Below the pieces are notes generated by a model. The model was not told the DNA's origin, made no database searches, and saw nothing but the letters and a program-made list of their open reading frames with translations. Position numbers and translations under genes: made by a program. From Flavipsychrobacter stenotrophus (GTDB lineage Bacteria > Bacteroidota > Bacteroidia > Chitinophagales > Chitinophagaceae), in NCBI GenBank assembly GCA_947379685.1, contig CANCOG010000126.1, positions 1 to 10,896 of the forward strand: 10,896 nt of DNA. The letters run 5' to 3'. Positions 6,290 to 10,896 of the stretch are shown here, in pieces (the stretch's first letter is position 1; every line of letters begins with the position of its first letter).

Positions 6290-6319
6290 CAAAATTAAGC
6301 TAATTGAGCGCAATTACAA
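6290..6319 (-). promoter_or_regulatory. promoter of sucD
   Basis: On the minus strand TTG (plus 6317-6319) is followed after exactly 19 bases by TAATTTTG (plus 6290-6297), a perfect TAnnTTTG. The -7 element is 28 bases upstream of the sucD ATG. Both boxes and the spacing agree with the Bacteroidota housekeeping-sigma consensus, making this the best promoter in the window. Confidence 0.65.
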
Positions 6320-6454
6320 GGATTTTATTGGGAAATGCAGAAAGAATGGGACCTGTCTGAATCCGCATCAGCATTTTCCCGGGAGGTTAAGTTATATGCA
6401 GCCTGCTAAACGGCTAAAAGAGTAGGCGGATGCTTATGTTTATTAAATGTAATG

Positions 6455-7072
6455 TTATATCAATTTCTCAGAAACTGCCAGCTTGATTAAAGCAGCTGTA
6501 TTCTTTACATCGAATTTCGTGATCATGTTTTTTCGGTGAGAATCAATAGTGGTTACATTTAAGAAGAGTTTTTCGGCAATTTCGGTGTTCGTCAACCCGT
6601 CGGCTATTAATTCCAGCACTTCTTTTTCCCTCCTGGTAAGTACTGGCAGGGATCTTTCAGGCTTATTATGCTTCAGGATCTCTGACACTGTATAATTTAC
6701 ATACGCTTCTCCCTTCATTACTTTTTTTATTGCAGTTATCAGTTCGTGCTTGCTGGCATCTTTCAGCAGGTAGGCTTTGGCGCCGTTTTTCATCATTTTT
6801 TTGATAATGCTTGGTTGGTCCGATGAACTAAGGCCTATTACGCGGATATCCGGATAAAGTTCTGAAAGTTTGCTACACAGTTCAATGCCATTCGTTTCCG
6901 GGAGGTTTATGTCCATCAGCAGGATGTCGGGTTTGTTCGACTTCAAATGTCTCCAAAGATCTGCCGGCGTTTTTGCACTGCCCGTCCAGTGGATTTCCGT
7001 ATCATCTTCGAGCAGGGACTTGATGCCCTGTATGATCATTTCATGATCATCAATAATGAATACCTTTATCAT
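6455..7072 (-). CDS. NarL/LuxR-type response regulator
   Basis: This 205-residue regulator has an N-terminal receiver domain (about 1-118). It carries the acidic pair D8-D9, the phosphoacceptor D54 in LLMDINLPETNG, the switch serine in GLSSSD (near 82-83) and the conserved K104 in YLLKDAS. A LuxR-type helix-turn-helix follows (about 143-203): LTRREKEVLELIADGLTNTEIAEKLFLNVTTIDSHRKNMITKF, with the recognition helix near NVTTIDSHRKNM. Phosphorylation by the partner kinase should promote dimerisation and DNA binding. Its ATG overlaps the stop codon of the kinase gene by the ATGA quartet, so the pair is co-transcribed and probably translationally coupled. Target genes cannot be told from sequence. 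No clear terminator is seen after it, before the sucD promoter region. Confidence 0.95.
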   Translation of the reverse strand: MIKVFIIDDHEMIIQGIKSLLEDDTEIHWTGSAKTPADLWRHLKSNKPDILLMDINLPETNGIELCSKLSELYPDIRVIGLSSSDQPSIIKKMMKNGAKAYLLKDASKHELITAIKKVMKGEAYVNYTVSEILKHNKPERSLPVLTRREKEVLELIADGLTNTEIAEKLFLNVTTIDSHRKNMITKFDVKNTAALIKLAVSEKLI

Positions 7073-9072
7073 AATGAAATGTCAGGAATGTTTATACTAA
7101 CAGAAGTTCCTTTTGCACTATCCGAATGAACGTCAATTGTACCCTTTAAATAAGTTACCCTGCTTTGCAAAATGGAGTAGCCAATGCCAGGAGCCCCTTT
7201 CAATGAATTCACCTCAAACCCCTTTCCGTTGTCTTCAACAGTAATGCTCAGTGCATTATTTTCAAAAATGAGTTGAATCAGTGCTGTTGTAGCCTGGGCA
7301 TGTTTCAGAATGTTATTGCTCAATTCCTGTATCATACGGTAGACCGGCCCTGCAACGTTCTTTGGAACTTTTTCATCATTCATGTTGAACGATTGATAGG
7401 TGAAAAGCACCTTTGAATTGTTGTTTATGTTGATACAAAAATCGTTAAGTGCAGTATCTAATCCAAATTTTACCAGGGCTTCGGGCATCAGGTTATGTGC
7501 TACCCTGCGAAGCTCATGAATGGACATATCTATCATTGCCATACTTTTTTCAAACGCATTTGAGCTGTCTTCCGAAAGAACAAGGTTATCTTTTACATTT
7601 CCGAAGGAGTATTTTGTACTCAATAAAATGCCTGCAAGCCCATCATGTAGGTCTGTGGCCATTCGCTTACGCTCTTCTTCCTGCCCCTGGAACACAGATT
7701 GCACTGCCAGCAACTGTTTTTCCTTTTCCAGTTCGGAAATCCGTTGTTTTTTCAATGCATCATCACTCTTCAGTAACTGGTTCTTTTGCCTGTAATTGCG
7801 GTAGGCTAGAAAACTGATCAGCAAAAGAAACAATATCATTCCCCCCAAAATTATGTTTGTCTGACGCTGGTGTTGCATGGTCAGCGCCTGGATTTTCTTA
7901 TCCCTCGTTAGGCTGTCAATCTCTGATTGCTTTTTATTAACCTCATATTCCGTTTGTAGTTGCTGGTTGTATTTGAGGATCTTATTGGAGAAGTATATCT
8001 TTTGCAGAGAATCGAAAATTCGCTTAAAATGGCGAAACTTTAATAAATTTCCATCAGCCAATTGTATTTCGCTAAGTGTCGAATAGATATCCCGTTCGGT
8101 TGCTGTGTGAATTTTCTGGCTATCGAGAATTTTCAACGCAGACAGTGCAAAGTTATTTGCCGTGGCGTAATCTTTTTGATTGAAAGCTATAATTGCCCTG
8201 TAATGATGAGCTATCGCAAGCCCTTCAAAAAATTGAACGTCCATCGCGAATTGCTGCATTGTATCCAATAAAGCCTTCACTTCATTGTCGCGATCTTTTT
8301 GTAAGAGCGAATTTACAATACTTCCCAGCGCATTGACCTGAGTGAATTTGTCATTTAGTTTTCTACCGATGGCATATTGTTCCCTGGATAATAGTAGCGC
8401 ACTATCGTATTTATTTGCTCCCTGAAGCAGTGCACTCAGGTTCGCCAGTACTAAAGCCTTAGGCATGAGTTGATTTGTTCGCTCGCAAAAAGCGAGTGCT
8501 TTCATTCCGAATGTAAATGCCTTTTCAGGTTGCTCCAGCTCAACGTACATGCTCAGCAAGTTTCCATAGTTTATTGCCAGATTTTCGTTATTTAAATTGT
8601 TGTTTAGTTTTTCGTAGATATCGATGGCCAGCTGGTAGTACTTCAGTGCTTTTTCAGGGTTTTCAATTTCTGAGTAAACGGAGGCCATATTACTGTATGC
8701 TATTGCAAGGTTAAATGGTTTGTCCATTTTCCTGCTTAGTGCTGCCAGAGCTTCACAATAGAACAGGCACGAATCGTGGTTCGATAACATGCCGTAATGG
8801 CCGCTCATCTGGATAAGGTAACTTACAGTGCCGCTGGTATCGTTATTTTTTTCGCTCAGCAACCCTCCTTTTCGGTTATACATCAAAGAAGAATCTGGAT
8901 TGTTCATCCTATATAAGTACGCGATAGCAAAATAAACCTCAGGATTTAATTTAGATTCAGTTGTTTGTCTTACAACTGCTTTTAAACTATCGACTTCCCT
9001 TACCCATTGCTCCTGGCCATTTGCAGTAATGGAAAATAATACAAAAAATGATATGCAAAATAATAATCTCAT
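7069..9072 (-). CDS. TPR-containing sensor histidine kinase (HisKA_3/HATPase)
   Basis: This 667-residue kinase begins with a signal peptide (about 1-19, MRLLFCISFFVLFSITANG). A long helical region with TPR-like repeats follows (about 45-345; clearest is NLAIAYSNMASVYSEIENPEKALKYYQLAIDIYEKL at 121-156). A coiled coil (about 365-400) precedes one membrane helix (406-424). After a second coiled coil (430-465) comes the HisKA_3 dimerisation domain with the phosphorylated His476 in ERKRMATDLHDGLAG, then the HATPase_c domain. The ATPase shows an N box QELSNNILKHA (582-592), G1 DNGKGF (614-619), G2 GIGYSIL (629-635) and KGTS (654-657), so it looks active. The topology places the TPR region outside the cytoplasm, where it may sense a protein or peptide. 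The response regulator gene follows with a 4-base overlap. No clear -7 element was found upstream of its start. Confidence 0.93.
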   Translation of the reverse strand: MRLLFCISFFVLFSITANGQEQWVREVDSLKAVVRQTTESKLNPEVYFAIAYLYRMNNPDSSLMYNRKGGLLSEKNNDTSGTVSYLIQMSGHYGMLSNHDSCLFYCEALAALSRKMDKPFNLAIAYSNMASVYSEIENPEKALKYYQLAIDIYEKLNNNLNNENLAINYGNLLSMYVELEQPEKAFTFGMKALAFCERTNQLMPKALVLANLSALLQGANKYDSALLLSREQYAIGRKLNDKFTQVNALGSIVNSLLQKDRDNEVKALLDTMQQFAMDVQFFEGLAIAHHYRAIIAFNQKDYATANNFALSALKILDSQKIHTATERDIYSTLSEIQLADGNLLKFRHFKRIFDSLQKIYFSNKILKYNQQLQTEYEVNKKQSEIDSLTRDKKIQALTMQHQRQTNIILGGMILFLLLISFLAYRNYRQKNQLLKSDDALKKQRISELEKEKQLLAVQSVFQGQEEERKRMATDLHDGLAGILLSTKYSFGNVKDNLVLSEDSSNAFEKSMAMIDMSIHELRRVAHNLMPEALVKFGLDTALNDFCININNNSKVLFTYQSFNMNDEKVPKNVAGPVYRMIQELSNNILKHAQATTALIQLIFENNALSITVEDNGKGFEVNSLKGAPGIGYSILQSRVTYLKGTIDVHSDSAKGTSVSINIPDISL

Positions 9073-9150
9073 AACTAGTACTTCTAAAATGACATTCTAA
9101 ATTATAGTATTTCGGGATGTAAAGATGTGTAAAAGAAAATTAATTTAAAT

Positions 9151-9166
9151 TCCCCTTTTTAGGGGA
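9151..9166. repeat. short palindromic hairpin, related to the 3690-3713 terminator
   Basis: TCCCCT (9151-9156) pairs with AGGGGA (9161-9166) around a TTTT loop. The 15 bases CCTTTTTAGGGGAGC at 9154-9168 also occur exactly at 3696-3710, in the terminator of the DUF6600-type gene. Here no T tract follows directly and no gene ends nearby. It may be a dispersed palindrome or a leftover terminator. Confidence 0.5.
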
Positions 9167-9334
9167 GCCCGTTGTTTTTTGCCAGATTTACTTTTGCCAA
9201 ACTGATTCTACCGGGTTCGGGCAAGCAACGAGGATATATAAAATATTTTTATTTTCATTGAGTGAATAGCTGATTACCGGAATATTAATTAACAACCGTT
9301 GATAAAAGAAAATAATTTTTCGCCCCACCTTCAA

Positions 9335-9342
9335 TACCTTTG
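9335..9342 (+). promoter_or_regulatory. -7 element of the NHL-repeat gene
   Basis: TACCTTTG matches the Bacteroidota -7 consensus TAnnTTTG exactly, 62 bases before the ATG. The expected TTG at -33 is not present at 19-23 bases. The leader that follows is AT-rich and has no strong Shine-Dalgarno. Confidence 0.5.
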
Positions 9343-9403
9343 CGGGCTTTAAAAAATATTAATTATAAATACTATATTGGCTTACCTGAATAAAACCACA
9401 CAC

Positions 9404-10896
9404 ATGAAAAGATTATTATTTTTGCTCAGTTTACTTATTCTGGCTCTGCACAGCTTTGGGCAAGTTATCACAACTATAGGCGGCAACGGCACATACAGCA
9501 ACAGCGGCGATGGCGGGTTTGCGACTGCAGCGGCTATTACCGAGAGCCGTGGTATTTACGTTGACAAACTAGGTAATACCTATTTTGCAGATGCGAACAA
9601 TTATGCTATCAGAAAAATAAGTGTTTCCGGGATAATTACAACAGTTGCAGGTATTTTTTCAAGTGGCTTTTCCGGCGATGGCGGGGCAGCAACTGCCGCC
9701 CAGTTGACATATACTTATGGGGTTACGATGGACACATCAGGCAACCTTTATATCAGCGATAACGGGAACAGGGTCCGCAAGGTGGCCATCAACGGTATCA
9801 TTACCACGATAGCCGGCACCGGCGCAGCTACTTCATCCGGTGATGGCGGCGCGGCCACAGCAGCGTCTATTAATTTGCCCACAGGCATGACTTTCGACCG
9901 CACAGGAAATCTGTACATTGCCGAGCGCAACGGCTGCCGTATTAGGAAGATAACGCCTGGCGGCATTATTTCAACGGTGGCAGGCACAGGCAGTGCTAGT
10001 TTTGGCGGTGACGGTGCTGCAGCTACCAGTGCCAGTATTGCTTACCCCGAAGCTATAGCGTTTGACACTGCCGGCAATCTCCTTATTGCCGATAATAATA
10101 ATAACAGGATAAGGAAAGTAAGTACTTCGGGTATAATCTCGACGATAGCGGGTACGGGCACTGCAGGCTCTACCGGCGATGGAGGCGCTGCAACTGCTGC
10201 AAAATTCACAAACCCCGGCGGCATTGCTGTTGATGCCAATAACAATATATATGTAGCGGCTAATGCGAAAGTAAGGCGAATCAATTCATCAGGTACAATC
10301 AGTACGTTTTGCGGTACAGGCACTGCATCCTACAGCGGTGATGGCGGCCAGGCGACGGCAGCCCGTATTAATGGTGCGGGAATAACCATTGATGCTGGCG
10401 GTAACTTGCTGCTATCGGACTTTGGCAATTCAAGGATACGCAGGGTGACCGTATGCGCACTGCCGATAGTACAGGAAATCAGCGGTTCAGTTCCCGCTTG
10501 CACATCAGGGACTAATACCCTTTCCGACTCTACCTCGGGTGGGTCCTGGAGTATTTTATCGCCAGGCAGTGTGGCTACAATCAGTTCGGGTGGAGTTGTT
10601 ACAGTAACTGCTTCAGGAACTTCTTTTGTAACCTATTCAGTACACAATAGCTGTGGTACAGCAGGCGTTTCAAAGGTGATCACATCTGCTACTAGCCCCA
10701 ACGCAGGAACCATCAGTGGTTCCGGTCTCGTTGCCGTAGGAAGCTCCATGACTTTGGTTTCAACCGTTAGCGGCGGTACCTGGAGCTCCTCAAATACCTC
10801 CATCGCCTCTGTAAATTCTTCAACTGGCTCAGTTATGGGCACAGGAACGGGCAGTGTTACTATTTCTTACGCCGTAACAAACAGCTGTGGCACGAA
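9404..10896 (+). CDS. exported NHL-propeller and Ig-like repeat protein (3' end outside window)
   Basis: The reading frame is open for 497 codons from ATG 9404 and is cut by the window edge. A signal peptide (about 1-19, MKRLLFLLSLLILALHSFG) is followed by six repeats of about 55 residues (about 21-350). Each has I-x-T-x-x-G-T-G, an (S/T/G)GDGG-x-AT-x-A box, and an NHL-type strand such as GVTMDTSGNLYISDNGNRVRKV. Six units would close one six-bladed beta-propeller. The GDGG box sits near 35, 91, 146, 202 (GDGA), 258 and 312. Ig-like (BIG2-type) repeats follow: GGSWSILSPGSVATISSGGVVTVTASGTSFVTYSVHNSCGT (379-419) and GGTWSSSNTSIASVNSSTGSVMGTGTGSVTISYAVTNSCGT (457-497), the second reaching the edge. 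Such proteins are usually large cell-surface or secreted proteins of Bacteroidota, often ending in a type IX sorting domain. That end is not visible here. The gene is richer in G and C than its neighbours. Confidence 0.88.
   Translation, partial: MKRLLFLLSLLILALHSFGQVITTIGGNGTYSNSGDGGFATAAAITESRGIYVDKLGNTYFADANNYAIRKISVSGIITTVAGIFSSGFSGDGGAATAAQLTYTYGVTMDTSGNLYISDNGNRVRKVAINGIITTIAGTGAATSSGDGGAATAASINLPTGMTFDRTGNLYIAERNGCRIRKITPGGIISTVAGTGSASFGGDGAAATSASIAYPEAIAFDTAGNLLIADNNNNRIRKVSTSGIISTIAGTGTAGSTGDGGAATAAKFTNPGGIAVDANNNIYVAANAKVRRINSSGTISTFCGTGTASYSGDGGQATAARINGAGITIDAGGNLLLSDFGNSRIRRVTVCALPIVQEISGSVPACTSGTNTLSDSTSGGSWSILSPGSVATISSGGVVTVTASGTSFVTYSVHNSCGTAGVSKVITSATSPNAGTISGSGLVAVGSSMTLVSTVSGGTWSSSNTSIASVNSSTGSVMGTGTGSVTISYAVTNSCGT

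Larger units (their letters stand above)
9073..9403. other. 331-base divergent intergenic region
   Basis: No gene is seen. The region separates the kinase gene (leftward) from the NHL-repeat gene (rightward), so it must carry both promoters. It holds a small hairpin at 9151-9166, a perfect -7 element TACCTTTG at 9335-9342 and another TAnnTTTG match, TACTTTTG, at 9189-9196. The stretch near the kinase gene (9073-9150) is AT-rich and no consensus -7 was found on the minus strand. Confidence 0.6.

Noticed and set aside
6330..6380. GGGAAATGC and GCATTTTCCC as a hairpin between the response regulator and sucD genes
   Set aside because: The arms differ by one inserted base and are separated by about 32 bases, with no T tract. 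This is likely chance.
9748..10842. Minus-strand open frames within the NHL/Ig-like gene
   Set aside because: They are antisense shadows of repetitive Gly/Ala/Thr codons. The plus-strand frame is open throughout with clear repeats.

Overview
The window reads as chromosomal DNA of a Bacteroidota bacterium, most likely of the Chitinophagaceae or a close relative. Three things point there. Most genes lack a strong Shine-Dalgarno sequence. Several are preceded by the Bacteroidota -7 element TAnnTTTG. The protein set is typical of the group: a DUF6600-type secreted protein with a Pro/Gln tail, a TPR histidine kinase with a LuxR-type response regulator, a WG-repeat protein, and a secreted NHL-propeller/Ig-like protein. 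The phylum call is firm; the family call is inference.

Left part (1-2700, plus strand): a tRNA-Gln(CUG) gene with its own intrinsic terminator comes first. It is followed by two genes for exported proteins. One is a small LprI-like (DUF1311) protein and the other a 509-residue WG-repeat protein. About 300 bases without a convincing gene lie between them. This stretch holds a possible coding relic and the likely promoter of the WG gene.

Middle-left (2700-3650, plus): a MarR-family regulator is followed 43 bases later by a DUF1330-family protein. A perfect 20-bp-arm inverted repeat ends 5 bases before the marR start codon and contains a -7 element on each strand. It is probably an autoregulatory operator, and the pair looks like a small self-controlled operon.

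Middle (3682-6320, minus): a DUF6600-type exported protein with a long disordered Pro/Gln/Asn/Arg tail, and sucD (succinyl-CoA ligase alpha subunit). Each has its own terminator. sucD also has a well-formed promoter, so it appears to be transcribed alone; sucC is not in the window.

Right part (6455-9072, minus): a two-component system. The kinase gene comes first and overlaps the regulator gene by 4 bases (ATGA). The kinase has an exported TPR region, one membrane helix, and HisKA_3 and HATPase domains. About 330 non-coding bases follow, with a small hairpin and -7 elements. A gene read rightward then starts at 9404 and runs off the window. It encodes a signal peptide, a six-unit NHL-type propeller and Ig-like repeats.

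No mobile element, CRISPR array or defence system was seen. Nothing here is clearly a new system. The most informative signal is the MarR operator palindrome with the adjacent DUF1330 gene.
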